Source: Cystobacter fuscus (GTDB lineage Bacteria; Myxococcota; Myxococcia; Myxococcales; Myxococcaceae). From it: 64,000 nt of DNA. Location of the stretch: contig NZ_CP022098.1 in NCBI RefSeq assembly GCF_002305875.1, positions 8,742,001 to 8,806,000 on the forward strand, written 5' to 3'. Made by a program: the position numbers and the translations under genes. Below are positions 6,983 to 16,106 of this stretch, in pieces (the first letter of the stretch is position 1; each line of letters opens with the position of its first letter). The notes below the pieces were generated by a model that did not search any database, was not told the DNA's origin, and saw only the letters and a list, made by a program, of their open reading frames with translations.

Positions 6983-9724
6983 GTGCGAACCGTCCCCGGC
7001 GCTCCGTTGCGCCTGACCTTCCAGCGCAAGCTGTTGCTCGCCTCCGCCGCGGTACTGCTGCCGGTGATGGTTTTACTGGGCGTGGATCTCGTCGAGGACG
7101 CGCGGATGACGCGCAAGACGCTCCTGGACGCCCAACGCCTCACGGCCCATGCCGTCGCCGTGCAGGTCACCGAGTCCTTCGAGGCGGCGATCGATCTGGG
7201 CTGGGCACTGGCCAATGATCCCCTCGTGCGCACACTCAACCCCGAGCTGCTGGATGCGCACCTGCTGAAGCTCACGGGGCACCACACCCGCTTCAGCTCG
7301 GTCGGGGTCTACGACGCCCGGGGCCACAACCGCGGCTGGGGGGATCCGGAGATGCCCGCCGAGCCCCGGCTCTGGATTGGAGACCGGCCCTTCTTCCAGA
7401 AGGTGATGGCCACCAACACGCCCGTCGTCTCGGAGGTGATCGAGCTGAAGCGGCCCGTGCGCACGGCGTTGATCGTCGCCGTGCCGATCCGCGACGCCCG
7501 GGGACAGCCCATCGGCGTGGTGGACGTGGTGATGGAGACCCACCTGCTGGCCCAACGCTATCTCTCCGCCCGACACCACTCCCAACAGGAGATCCTCCTG
7601 GTGGACCCCGCCGGCCGGCTGGCCTTCCACACCCACTCCCCCACCCTGTCGTTCGAGCACGGCCTGTCCTTCGCCTCGTTCCCCCCGCTGCACGCGGCGC
7701 TCGAGGGCCGCCCCGTGCGGATCGACCATGCCACGGACCCGCTCACCCAGGAGGACATCCTGGGGGCCTTCGTGCCCACGCCCCGCTATGGCTGGGCCGT
7801 GGGGGTGATGGCCTCGCGCGAGTCCGCGATGGCCCCGCTCACCCAGCGGCTGTACCTGAAGCTGGGCGCCGTCGTCGGCATCGCGATGTTCAGCGGCATG
7901 CTGGCCGTGGTGCTGTCGCGCCGCCAGACGCGGCCCGTGCGTCAGCTCCAGTCGCTCGCCCATGCCCTGGGCCAGGGGGACATGGCCCGGCGCGCCCACA
8001 TCCAGACGGGCGACGAGATGGAGGAGCTCGGCGAGGCCTTCAACCAGATGGCCATCCACATCGCCCAACGCCAGCGCGAAGTGGACGCCCTGCGCGCCGA
8101 GGCCGAGGACCATGCCCGGCAACTCGCCGCCATCATCGCCAGCGTGCCGGATGCCATCCTCCTGGCCAGTCCGGACGGTCGGCTGTTCGACGCCAATCCC
8201 GCCGGACGGCGGCTGCTGGGCGTCACGGAGCACACCCAGCTGGAGGTGCTGCTGACCGACCACCTCCAGCGCTCGTGGATCCGCCACCCCGATGGTCGCC
8301 CCCTGACCCAGGAGGAGCTGCCCTTGAGTCGCGCGTTGCGGGGGGAGACCTTCTCGGACCTGGAGCTGCGCATGCGCTCGCTCACGGGCGAGGAGTACCT
8401 CGTGAGCGTCAACGGGGCGCCGGTGCGCGACGCCACCGGGCGGATCATCCTCGGCGAGGTCGTCCTCCACGACATCACCGAGCGCAAGAAGATCGAGGAG
8501 GAGCGGGCCCGGCTCCTGGCGCGAGAGCAGGCCCTGGCCCGTATCGGGCAGGCCCTGGTGCGAGAGGTGGAGCTCGAGCGCATCACCTCCGTGGCCAGCG
8601 AGCAGTGCCGCCAGGCGCTCGGCGCGGACGCCGTCGGGCTGTGGCTGGCGCACCCGGATCCCACCCGCTTCACCCGGGTGGCCGCCCATGGCTTCTCGTC
8701 GGCGAGCCGCGAGGACGTGGAGGAGCTGCCCCTGTGCGAGCTGCCACCCGGGACCATCCAGGACGAGGAGATCCAGCTCATCGACGCCCATGGCGGAGGA
8801 GACGTGTCCTTCCCGGGCCACGCACTGGCGAAGCGGGAAGGCTTCGCCAGCGTGGTGCTCATTCCCCTGCACTCGCGCGGACGGCTGGTGGGCGTCCTGG
8901 CCTGCTTCTCCCGGGAGCCGCTGGAGCTGTCCACGAGCGAGCGCGAGTTCCACACCACCGTGGGCCAGCTCGTCGCCGTGGCCATCGAGAAGGCCCGGCT
9001 GTTCCAGGAGGTGCGCGAGGCCCTGCGGCTGCGCGAGGAGTTCATGTCGGCGGCGGCCCACGAGCTGAAGACGCCGGTGACCACGCTCCAGACGTGGGCG
9101 GACATCCTCACCTGGAAGGAGCCGGGCTCCGAGCGCCAGCGCAAGGGGCTCGCCGCCATCTCCCGGGGGGCCCGGCGGCTGGGACGGCTCGTGGAGCACC
9201 TGTTCACGGCCCTGCGGATGGCACCGGGTCTGACGAAGCTGGAGCGGGACCGGGTGGACCTGCGCGCCCTGCTGGCCGAGCATGTCGCCAGCCTGTCGCG
9301 CAGCACGGATCACCCCATCCACCTCGTCGCCGAGGAGACGCCCATCATCGAGGCGGACCGCCAGCGCATGGGCGAGGTGCTGGCACACCTGCTGGAGAAC
9401 GCCCTGCGCTACTCACCACCCGCCCGTCCCATCGAGGTCCGGCTGGGATGCGCGGGCAACGAGGCCGTGGTGTCGATCCACGACCACGGCCCCGGCATTC
9501 CCCTCGAGCGCCAGCCCCATGTCTTCGAGCCGCTCTACGAGCCCCTGCCCTCCGGGGCGCCGGGCTACGCGGGCATGGCCGGACTGGGGCTGCACCTGAG
9601 CGCGCGCATCATCGAGGCACATGGTGGCCGCATCTGGCTGGAGAGCGCCCCCGGCGAGGGCACCACGTTCTGCTTCAGCCTGCCGCTCCACGGAGTGGAG
9701 GGCACGCGGCACGCCAACGCCTGA
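6983..9724 (+). CDS. Membrane sensor histidine kinase (Cache-HAMP-PAS-GAF-HisKA-HATPase)
   Basis: 913 residues. Transmembrane segment 1 at about 14-36, a periplasmic Cache-type sensor (about 40-285), transmembrane segment 2 (about 292-312), then HAMP (about 313-365), PAS (about 377-500), GAF (about 515-670), HisKA with the phospho-acceptor H693 in AAHELKTP, and an HATPase domain with N-box LLENALRYS, DHGPGIP and GLGLH. No receiver domain is attached and no response regulator is adjacent, so it is an orphan kinase whose partner is elsewhere. GTG 6983 starts directly before the membrane helix; the start is not firmly fixed. It is followed after 43 bases by a metallophosphoesterase gene on the same strand. 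Confidence 0.92.
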   Translation: MRTVPGAPLRLTFQRKLLLASAAVLLPVMVLLGVDLVEDARMTRKTLLDAQRLTAHAVAVQVTESFEAAIDLGWALANDPLVRTLNPELLDAHLLKLTGHHTRFSSVGVYDARGHNRGWGDPEMPAEPRLWIGDRPFFQKVMATNTPVVSEVIELKRPVRTALIVAVPIRDARGQPIGVVDVVMETHLLAQRYLSARHHSQQEILLVDPAGRLAFHTHSPTLSFEHGLSFASFPPLHAALEGRPVRIDHATDPLTQEDILGAFVPTPRYGWAVGVMASRESAMAPLTQRLYLKLGAVVGIAMFSGMLAVVLSRRQTRPVRQLQSLAHALGQGDMARRAHIQTGDEMEELGEAFNQMAIHIAQRQREVDALRAEAEDHARQLAAIIASVPDAILLASPDGRLFDANPAGRRLLGVTEHTQLEVLLTDHLQRSWIRHPDGRPLTQEELPLSRALRGETFSDLELRMRSLTGEEYLVSVNGAPVRDATGRIILGEVVLHDITERKKIEEERARLLAREQALARIGQALVREVELERITSVASEQCRQALGADAVGLWLAHPDPTRFTRVAAHGFSSASREDVEELPLCELPPGTIQDEEIQLIDAHGGGDVSFPGHALAKREGFASVVLIPLHSRGRLVGVLACFSREPLELSTSEREFHTTVGQLVAVAIEKARLFQEVREALRLREEFMSAAAHELKTPVTTLQTWADILTWKEPGSERQRKGLAAISRGARRLGRLVEHLFTALRMAPGLTKLERDRVDLRALLAEHVASLSRSTDHPIHLVAEETPIIEADRQRMGEVLAHLLENALRYSPPARPIEVRLGCAGNEAVVSIHDHGPGIPLERQPHVFEPLYEPLPSGAPGYAGMAGLGLHLSARIIEAHGGRIWLESAPGEGTTFCFSLPLHGVEGTRHANA

Positions 9725-9767
9725 GTTCCAGCACTCCCCGCGCGCGTGCGTTAGACATGGGGTGTCC

Positions 9768-10856
9768 ATGTCCAGCCATCCCCCTCCCCTGGGCCGACTC
9801 CAGGTCCTCACCATCCTCTTCGTCGCCGTGATCCAGTTGCCCGCGGTGCTGTGGGCCTGCGGGGTCACCCACTCGCCCCTGCCAGCGCTGGGGGCGGTGC
9901 TGGTGTCCCTGCCCTATCTGCGTCACCTCCAGACGCCCTGGCAGTCCACGAGCCCCGCGCGCATGGCCTACCTGACGCTGGGCTGGTGGTCGGCGTGTCT
10001 TGTGTTCGGCGTGCTCCTGCTTCCCGCCACGCTGGCCATCCATGCGGGCCTGCCCCGCGCCTGGGTCTGGGGTGGGTGTGGCGTCATCGCGCTCGCCATG
10101 GGGGCGCACTCGGTGCTCGGCCGGCCCCGGCTGCGACGGCTCGTGGTGCGGGTGGAAGGACTCGCCCCCGAGTTGGACGGCTACCGCATCGGGCAGATCT
10201 CCGACGTGCACTGCGGCCCCTATGTCCCCGAGAGCCGCGTGGCCACCTGGGTCGCCCGCCTCAATGCCCTCGACGTCGACCTGATGTCCGTCACGGGAGA
10301 CCTCATCACCCAGGGCTCCTCGCACGTCGAGGCGGTCTCCCGGGCGCTCGGCGGGCTGCGTGCCCGGGATGGCGTGTTCGCCTGCATGGGCAATCACGAC
10401 TACTTCACGGATGGGGAGCGCTTCGTCCAGGCGCTGGAGCGGCAAGGCCTGACCGTGCTGCGCAACCGCGGCGTGGTGGTGAAACGGGGCAACGCGAGCC
10501 TGTACGTCGCGGGGGTGGACGACACCTGGACCTCGCGCCACGACCTGCGGCGGGCCCTCGCGGCGCGGCCGGACGGGGTGCCCACGGTGCTGCTCGCGCA
10601 TGACCCCAACCTGTTTCCCCAGGCCCAGGCCCGCCAGATCGAGCTGACGCTCTCGGGCCACACCCACGGCGGGCAGCTCGCGGTGCCGGGCGTGCGCGGC
10701 CTGTCCCTGGCCCGGTTCATCAGCCGGTGGACGGCGGGGCTTTACCGGCAGGGCCGCTCGTGGCTGTACGTGAACCGCGGCGCGGGCACCACCGGGCCGC
10801 CGGTGCGGCTGGGCGCTCCGGCGGAGCTGGCCGTCATCACCCTGCGCCGGGCGTGA
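9768..10856 (+). CDS. Membrane-anchored metallophosphoesterase, YaeI-like
   Basis: 362 residues. The first 125 residues contain about four hydrophobic helices. The rest is a calcineurin-like phosphoesterase with its dimetal motifs in order: ISDVHCG, TGDLI, GNHDYF, AHDPN and SGHTHGGQ. The layout matches the YaeI/YkoE group of membrane phosphoesterases, several of which act on UDP-sugar or lipid pyrophosphates; the substrate here is unknown. The catalytic domain lies just after the last helix. ATG 9768 precedes the first hydrophobic segment. It sits 43 bases behind the sensor kinase gene and may be cotranscribed. Confidence 0.9.
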   Translation: MSSHPPPLGRLQVLTILFVAVIQLPAVLWACGVTHSPLPALGAVLVSLPYLRHLQTPWQSTSPARMAYLTLGWWSACLVFGVLLLPATLAIHAGLPRAWVWGGCGVIALAMGAHSVLGRPRLRRLVVRVEGLAPELDGYRIGQISDVHCGPYVPESRVATWVARLNALDVDLMSVTGDLITQGSSHVEAVSRALGGLRARDGVFACMGNHDYFTDGERFVQALERQGLTVLRNRGVVVKRGNASLYVAGVDDTWTSRHDLRRALAARPDGVPTVLLAHDPNLFPQAQARQIELTLSGHTHGGQLAVPGVRGLSLARFISRWTAGLYRQGRSWLYVNRGAGTTGPPVRLGAPAELAVITLRRA

Positions 10857-10967
10857 GCCCCTTCCTCCCGACTCCTCCCGTCGGATGAGGTGTGCCATCG
10901 TGCGCGCCGGGCATGCCCCTCGCGCCACGCGGGGGCACGGGCCCACGTCACGTCTGGAGAGCTCCAC

Positions 10968-11330
10968 ATGTCGGGATTGAAGAAGTACACGGGCGGCTGT
11001 CACTGCGGGAAGGTCGCGTACGAAGTGAGCGCGAACCTGGACAACGTCATCTCCTGCAACTGCAGCATCTGCCAGAAGCGGGGAATGCTGCTCACCTTCG
11101 TGCCCCCAGAGCAGTTCGTGCTCCAGAAGGGCGACGAGAAGGCGCTCACCGATTACCAGTTCAACAAGAAGGTCATCCACCACCTGTTCTGCCCGGAGTG
11201 CGGCGTGGAGTCGTTCGCCACGGGGAGCACGCCGGACGGAAAGAGGATGTATGCCATCAACGTGCGGTGCCTGGAGGACGTGGACCTCGCCGCCCTCAAG
11301 CCCCAGCCCGTCGACGGCCGGCGCTTCTAG
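10968..11330 (+). CDS. GFA family (CENP-V/Gfa) zinc protein
   Basis: 120-residue protein of the glutathione-dependent formaldehyde-activating enzyme fold. Zinc ligands are visible as GCHCGK (about residues 10-15), CNCSICQK (about 31-38) and CPEC (about 79-82). Members bind zinc in a beta-barrel; many have no proven enzyme activity, so a formaldehyde role should not be assumed. GGAGAG lies a few bases before ATG 10968. Stand-alone gene with a possible hairpin just after its stop. Confidence 0.88.
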   Translation: MSGLKKYTGGCHCGKVAYEVSANLDNVISCNCSICQKRGMLLTFVPPEQFVLQKGDEKALTDYQFNKKVIHHLFCPECGVESFATGSTPDGKRMYAINVRCLEDVDLAALKPQPVDGRRF

Positions 11331-11664
11331 CGCACTTCCCCCACCGGGGCGGGAAGCCCCTCCACCCGGCGCGGCGCGAGTTTCGTGGGGATCGGCTTCC
11401 CTCTGGAGCAGGGCTGGCGGCGAGTCCATTGAGGAACAGGACATCCGCCGCCCGTCGAAGGTCGGAAAGCTGGATCCTCACGGGGCCCTCACCAGCCACT
11501 GCTCTCCAGCAAGGCCGGCCGGAGCGAGCTCCCTCAGGGCCTTCAGGAGTTCGGCTTCAACCTCTGCAATGGAGTTACTCGGATTCCAGAGATGCTCAGC
11601 GTACTCCTACTGGATACCGCTGGGTGACCTGTAGGACGGATAGGTGTGTGCGCATGTCCTCCGT
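11331..11664. other. 334-base gene-free stretch between converging genes
   Basis: No supported gene. A GC hairpin immediately follows the GFA stop codon (11335-11356). From about 11560 the composition drops toward the lower GC level of the SEC-C gene on the other strand. Confidence 0.55.
11335..11356 (+). terminator. Possible GC hairpin terminator
   Basis: CTTCCC (11335-11340) pairs with GGGAAG (11351-11356), and the inner C-run can pair with GGGG across ACC. It sits five bases after the GFA stop codon. No T-run follows. Confidence 0.4.
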
Positions 11665-13851
11665 CTACCGCCTGGTTATACAGCAGTGCTTGTATTTCTT
11701 TCCACTCCCACACGGACACGGAGAGTTCCGGCCGGGTCGGTAGGATCTGGGCGTCGGGTCCGCGGCCTCTTCAGCCTTCAACAACTCCTCCATGACTGAA
11801 TCGTACTTCCATGGAGCGTCGATGAACGCTACGCACTCGAAATACGAAGCGTTCTGCCGCAGGATGAGCCCGAAGCCTATTCCCCTGGTCGTTCTCTGCC
11901 GGTACTTATCCAGAGAGAGGCTAGACTGAACAGGCTCCTTCAGTAACTCGGGGACCAGGTCCACCGTCGAGACGATGGAGATCGTCAGGTCCTCCACGCG
12001 ATGGGTAGCGCAACTGAAGAACCCAGGCCCAGGGGCTGGGGAGGCTTTGGCATGCAGGAAGGCATCTGCTAGTTCCTTCAACTCCCCGAAGGTCATGGAC
12101 AGGATGCAGAATGCAACCCACCTGTCTTCTGGAGTGTCTCGCCGCCTCAGCTCCCCCAGGATCGCGCGCACCTCGGCTGGCACGTTGAGTTTGATGTTCG
12201 GCGGAGTCTCGACATGCCCTCGCTGGTAGGACATGGCCAAGTCGAACTGGTGCTGATAGCCCATGAGGGCCAGATAGGAGGACTCCCCCATCACCGACGT
12301 GAGCAGCGAGTCGACATGGATCAATCTCGACTCAAGATAGAATCCGAAATACTCCAGCTCGTCCCCGCGCAATACCGTCGACCGGCGCATTCCATCGATA
12401 CGCCGATCTGCGTAGTGCGCGAACACCTCGGGCCCGGGACAAAAGCGGGTGATGGTCTCAAGGATCGCGACCGAGAGCGCCCATGGGTATTCACCTTCGC
12501 GGAACAGGCCCATGGGATGAAGCCGGTGAAGCATGGCGCTCAGTTGGCTGACGTCATGCTGAGAGACAGCCATCAAATAGATCCTCTTCATCCTGGAGGT
12601 ATCTATCTCAACCGGATTTCGGGTTTCCCTCTCGATGAAGCGTGGACGCTCGGTGGACTGTACGTACTTCAGGGCGCGGAGTCCCTGTCCGAATGCATCC
12701 TCGATGGAGCTCCTCAAGTCGGAGCGCAGCCTCACCAGGTCTCCCAGCGCGGACTGTCGCCGGATCTGCTTGGCCTTCACCTCGATCAAGAACAGGAAGG
12801 GGGGCCAGTCGACGAGGACATCCAGCTCCGTGGTGCTCGCAGGATGGTCGGGGTCCGGATAGTCGAGCGTCGAGAAGATGGCGGACGGTGGGAACAGATT
12901 GCTCAGGCTATTCACGACCTGCTGCTGGATGGCATTGGCTTGGTGCTTCTGATATTTTTGGTAGAACTTTTCATCGGCTCTGGCGAGCGTCTCATATGCC
13001 GCCTGCAATTCGTCAAACGCACTCGTGACGTTGGCAAGCAGGAACCTGTCCTCCGAGAGCACGTAGAGGGGGTGTCTCGCAATTTCCTGGACATGTTTCA
13101 TGAACCGCCGGGCTTCCTGCGTGCACCCGATCAGCCGTCCCAGGGCCAGCCATTCCTCGCGGGAGACGGCTAGGGCCGGGTCAATGGATGACATGGCCAC
13201 GGGCAGCTCTCGAACGGCGGCCTGAGCCATAGCATCGAAGATGCGACACTGACTCTCGAATTGGCTGAGCTGCTGCTCCTGCGACGTGGCCTGCGAGGAT
13301 CGCCCGACGGAGAGCACGGCCCTCAGGGCTCGTTCCTCCGTGCTTCCGATTGCCAAGACCAGCTCTACGGCACGTGACGGGCCTATCCCCGCCCTCCTCT
13401 TGAACCACTCCTCGAACCTGCCCTGGGTTGCCCGGATCTCCTCGGCGGTCTGCTCGGCATACGCCGAACCGCGCAGGTAGGTCGAGTGGAGCTTCATGTA
13501 GGCGGACAGTTCGAACGTATCGTCACCTTGCGGCTGTCCCTCAGGGACTGGCGTGTGGTCAATATTCGAGAGGCCCTCCGTCTTGGCGAGCGCATGGATT
13601 GACTCGAGGCATTCTTCGATTTGAATGCAGGAGGGCATGCCTTGCCGCGCCGACGCACTGAACTTCGGGTATAGCCAGTAGGCGAGCAGCTCAAGCGACA
13701 GGGGCTTTTCCGCCACGGTGAGGAGGGATTCTCCGTCCAGCGGGCGAATCCCCAGATGAAGGAAGCATGCTGTGAACAGCTGCTCCGCGTTGACCTGCGA
13801 CGCGAGCTGTTCCAACTGCTCGATTGCCGTCTGCCGCTCCTTGGAGAACAT
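11665..13851 (-). CDS. Large protein with PD-(D/E)XK nuclease-like region and C-terminal SEC-C zinc motif
   Basis: 728 residues, not assignable to a named family. Residues about 340-360 read TELDVL then LIEVKAK, giving a D344...E357-x-K359 arrangement typical of restriction-like nucleases. The last 20 residues hold a SEC-C zinc motif (SPCPCGSGKKYKHCC). The remainder is mostly helical and charged, with no signal peptide or membrane helix. Composition is clearly less GC-rich than in neighbouring genes, a sign of horizontal transfer. ATG 13851 is chosen because upstream in-frame sequence looks non-coding; no strong ribosome site is visible. It lies 82 bases downstream of the DUF2169 gene on the same strand. 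A role in DNA or RNA defence is plausible but unproven; a housekeeping SecA-linked role is unlikely. Confidence 0.7.
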   Translation of the reverse strand: MFSKERQTAIEQLEQLASQVNAEQLFTACFLHLGIRPLDGESLLTVAEKPLSLELLAYWLYPKFSASARQGMPSCIQIEECLESIHALAKTEGLSNIDHTPVPEGQPQGDDTFELSAYMKLHSTYLRGSAYAEQTAEEIRATQGRFEEWFKRRAGIGPSRAVELVLAIGSTEERALRAVLSVGRSSQATSQEQQLSQFESQCRIFDAMAQAAVRELPVAMSSIDPALAVSREEWLALGRLIGCTQEARRFMKHVQEIARHPLYVLSEDRFLLANVTSAFDELQAAYETLARADEKFYQKYQKHQANAIQQQVVNSLSNLFPPSAIFSTLDYPDPDHPASTTELDVLVDWPPFLFLIEVKAKQIRRQSALGDLVRLRSDLRSSIEDAFGQGLRALKYVQSTERPRFIERETRNPVEIDTSRMKRIYLMAVSQHDVSQLSAMLHRLHPMGLFREGEYPWALSVAILETITRFCPGPEVFAHYADRRIDGMRRSTVLRGDELEYFGFYLESRLIHVDSLLTSVMGESSYLALMGYQHQFDLAMSYQRGHVETPPNIKLNVPAEVRAILGELRRRDTPEDRWVAFCILSMTFGELKELADAFLHAKASPAPGPGFFSCATHRVEDLTISIVSTVDLVPELLKEPVQSSLSLDKYRQRTTRGIGFGLILRQNASYFECVAFIDAPWKYDSVMEELLKAEEAADPTPRSYRPGRNSPCPCGSGKKYKHCCITRR

Positions 13852-13933
13852 GAGCGAAGCATAAGACGTATAGGGGCTTTGTTGAGGGAGGGCTGGTGCA
13901 GAGGGTCCGAGCAGGCCAGCAGGCAGGAGGCCC

Positions 13934-14965
13934 TCAGGGAGGGGTTCTTCCGCTCCCCGGCCCCATCCACACCTTGAGCCCCCGCACCTCATGCGCGCCC
14001 TGCTCCAGGGGGATGGTGCCCCTCCACAGCAGTAGCACGCGGCGCGCATCTGGCTCCAGGATGACTGTGTCCAGGCTCATCACCGGCTCGATGGGCCCGC
14101 CTTCCAGCGCCGCGCACACCCGCGGCCGCACTCCCGGAAGCTGGAATGTCAATCGCTCCTTGGGTGAGGCATTGACGAGGAGGACCGGCTCATTGCCCTG
14201 GAGGTAGCCCGGAGCCACCAGGCCCGGGGACGCGGCATTGAAGTAGCGCCGGTCGAAGTCCCTGGGCAGCAGCGGCTTGCGGCCCGACTCCCACGCCTTG
14301 TCGTAGGTGCCGGCGAGCGCGGCCCGGGGCTGCCAGTCCGGAGAGATGAAGCCGAACCCCACCGGGGGGACCCGCTGCCCAAACTGAATCAGGGGCCGGG
14401 CCGGGTCCTCAAGGTTGGGCAGCCGCAGCCCCTCCTCGTAGTGACGCGGACTGGCCCGGAAGCCCGCTCCCACCGGGTTGTGCGGCTCGAACTGCGGGTT
14501 CGCCGGAGCCGTGGCCGTCCGGTCACGTCCGCCGAAGGCCCGCTCATAGACGAGGGGCAACTTCTCGAAGGACAGCGGGCGCGTCATCGAGACCTGCCCC
14601 AGGCTCCGAACCCAGACCCGGTCCCCTACCACGCGGACCACCTTGCGCAGGGGGCCCACCCGGACCTCCACCTCCAACTCGGTGGTGTTCCGCGCGGGCG
14701 CATACGCGTGCCCGTTCAGGACCACGTCCGTGGCCAGCTTGGTGAAGGCTGTCTCGGGCTCGTACCGATAGCTCGACTGGCCCGGCTCCCCCCACGTCTC
14801 TCCCGTGAGGCTGACCGGCACGGGCGTGTCTGCCAGCTTCAGCCCGTCCTTCTCGAGCAGGTAGGTGGCCTTGACCACCACCACCACCAGCGGACGCAGT
14901 TCCTCGTCCGCCAGGGCGAGCGGCTCGACCGCGAAGGGCGTCTGGTTGTTGATGGCGAGTCCCAC
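13934..14965 (-). CDS. DUF2169 family type VI secretion adaptor
   Basis: 343 residues. The start NNQTPFAVE and the motifs YERAFGG, FNPVG-like HNPVGAGF and FDRRYFNAA are typical of DUF2169 proteins, which act as cytoplasmic chaperone/adaptors loading effectors onto PAAR-type spike tips of the type VI secretion system. GTG 14965 follows GAGGAAAGC with good spacing and begins the conserved domain; TTG 14983, close behind GAGGAGG, is the alternative. Divergent from the DUF4150 spike gene, 119 bases apart, which supports the role. No VgrG or structural type VI gene is in the window, so this is an accessory cargo locus. Confidence 0.87.
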   Translation of the reverse strand: MGLAINNQTPFAVEPLALADEELRPLVVVVVKATYLLEKDGLKLADTPVPVSLTGETWGEPGQSSYRYEPETAFTKLATDVVLNGHAYAPARNTTELEVEVRVGPLRKVVRVVGDRVWVRSLGQVSMTRPLSFEKLPLVYERAFGGRDRTATAPANPQFEPHNPVGAGFRASPRHYEEGLRLPNLEDPARPLIQFGQRVPPVGFGFISPDWQPRAALAGTYDKAWESGRKPLLPRDFDRRYFNAASPGLVAPGYLQGNEPVLLVNASPKERLTFQLPGVRPRVCAALEGGPIEPVMSLDTVILEPDARRVLLLWRGTIPLEQGAHEVRGLKVWMGPGSGRTPP

Positions 14966-15084
14966 GCTTTCCTCGGCTCCCAAATCCCTCCTCGGAGGGC
15001 AGTTCCAGGCCGGAGACTATCAGTGCACGGCCCTGTTGGGCGGGCCGCCCGGGGGCCATGCCCTGGGGGGCCCGGGGCGCTATA

Positions 15085-15561
15085 ATGGCGGTCATGGGGA
15101 AGAACTTCGTGGGCGTGAACAAGCTGTCCATTGTCAATGCCGACTCGGGCGGGACGACCATCGCGTTCCCGGACGTGTGCAAGACGCCCAGCCCGGCGGG
15201 CCCCGTACCCATCCCCTATCCGAACATCGCCCGCTCGGCTGACACCGACAAGGGCTCGAAGACGGTCACCGTGGAGGGCAAGCCCCTCTGCCTGAAGGAC
15301 TCGAACTTCTCCACCAGCACCGGCGACGAGGCCGGCAGCGCGGGCGGCGTGGCCTCGGGGAAGACAAAGGGCAAGGCCGAGTTCGTCAACTACTCCTTCG
15401 ACGTCTCCATCGAGGGCAAGAACGTGCCGCGCTCGTTCGACCTCATGCTCCACAACGACAAGAACACGCCGCCTTTTCCCGTGCTCCAGCCGCCCGTCAT
15501 CGCCATGGACAAGCAGGACGAGAAGCTCAAGTGCCCCTGCTGCGGGGACCTGCAGTCCTGA
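15085..15561 (+). CDS. DUF4150 PAAR-like spike protein
   Basis: 158 residues. The block IAFPDVCKTPSPAGPVPIPY is the hallmark of DUF4150, a PAAR-like domain that caps the VgrG spike of type VI secretion machines. No toxic extension is present; the C-terminus ends in CPCCGD, a possible zinc knuckle. ATG 15085 is preferred; ATG 15094 is also in frame. TATAAT overlaps the start region (15081-15086), which could be a chance -10 match. The DUF6484 gene follows after 17 bases, and the DUF2169 adaptor diverges upstream, forming the usual adaptor/spike module. Confidence 0.88.
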   Translation: MAVMGKNFVGVNKLSIVNADSGGTTIAFPDVCKTPSPAGPVPIPYPNIARSADTDKGSKTVTVEGKPLCLKDSNFSTSTGDEAGSAGGVASGKTKGKAEFVNYSFDVSIEGKNVPRSFDLMLHNDKNTPPFPVLQPPVIAMDKQDEKLKCPCCGDLQS

Positions 15562-15578
15562 CGGAGCGCGCCCACCCC

Positions 15579-16097
15579 ATGGCTCAGAACTCTCCCAGGC
15601 ACCCCGCATCCTCCCAGCCCGGGGAGGAGGATCCCCCCATCCATGGCATGCGCGTCGGCTGGGTGGTGGGTGTGGACTCGGACGGCTCGGTCCGGGTCGA
15701 CTTCGCGGGCAACCGGCACGGGCCGCTGCTGGCGCGCACCACCGTCCTGCTCGAGCCGGAGCAGTGGCGCCAAGCCGCGCGCGAGCGCCGGGAGGCGACG
15801 CTCTTCTTCGATGACGGCAGGCCCTCTCGCCCTGTCCTGACGGGCCTGCTCCAGCCCATGCCGCCCACGCCCCTGCTCGACGCCGTGCTGGCACAGCAGC
15901 TCCCCGAGGCGCCCCGGGAGGCCCAGGTCGACGGCCGGCGTGTCCTGCTGGAGGGGCGCGACGAGGTGGTGCTGCGGTGTGGCAAGGCCACCCTTGTTCT
16001 TCGCGCCGACGGCAGGGTCATCCTCCGTGGGGTGGAGGTCCTCACCGAGGCGGAAGGCGTCCACCGCATCCGCGGAGGGAAGGTGAAGATCAACTGA
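15579..16097 (+). CDS. DUF6484 family protein
   Basis: 172 residues. After a variable 30-residue start, a small beta domain opens with VGWVVGVDSDG and VDFAGN-HGPL, and the C-terminus holds short strands LEGRDEVVLRCG, LRADGRVIL and GGKVKIN, like the repeating edge of a spike-type beta helix. These blocks match DUF6484, commonly found beside DUF2169 and DUF4150 genes. Its biochemical role is unknown; a structural or connector function at the type VI spike is inferred from context. Cotranscribed with the DUF4150 gene and converging with the Imm49-like gene nine bases away. Confidence 0.8.
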   Translation: MAQNSPRHPASSQPGEEDPPIHGMRVGWVVGVDSDGSVRVDFAGNRHGPLLARTTVLLEPEQWRQAARERREATLFFDDGRPSRPVLTGLLQPMPPTPLLDAVLAQQLPEAPREAQVDGRRVLLEGRDEVVLRCGKATLVLRADGRVILRGVEVLTEAEGVHRIRGGKVKIN

Positions 16098-16106
16098 CGC
16101 GGGCCG

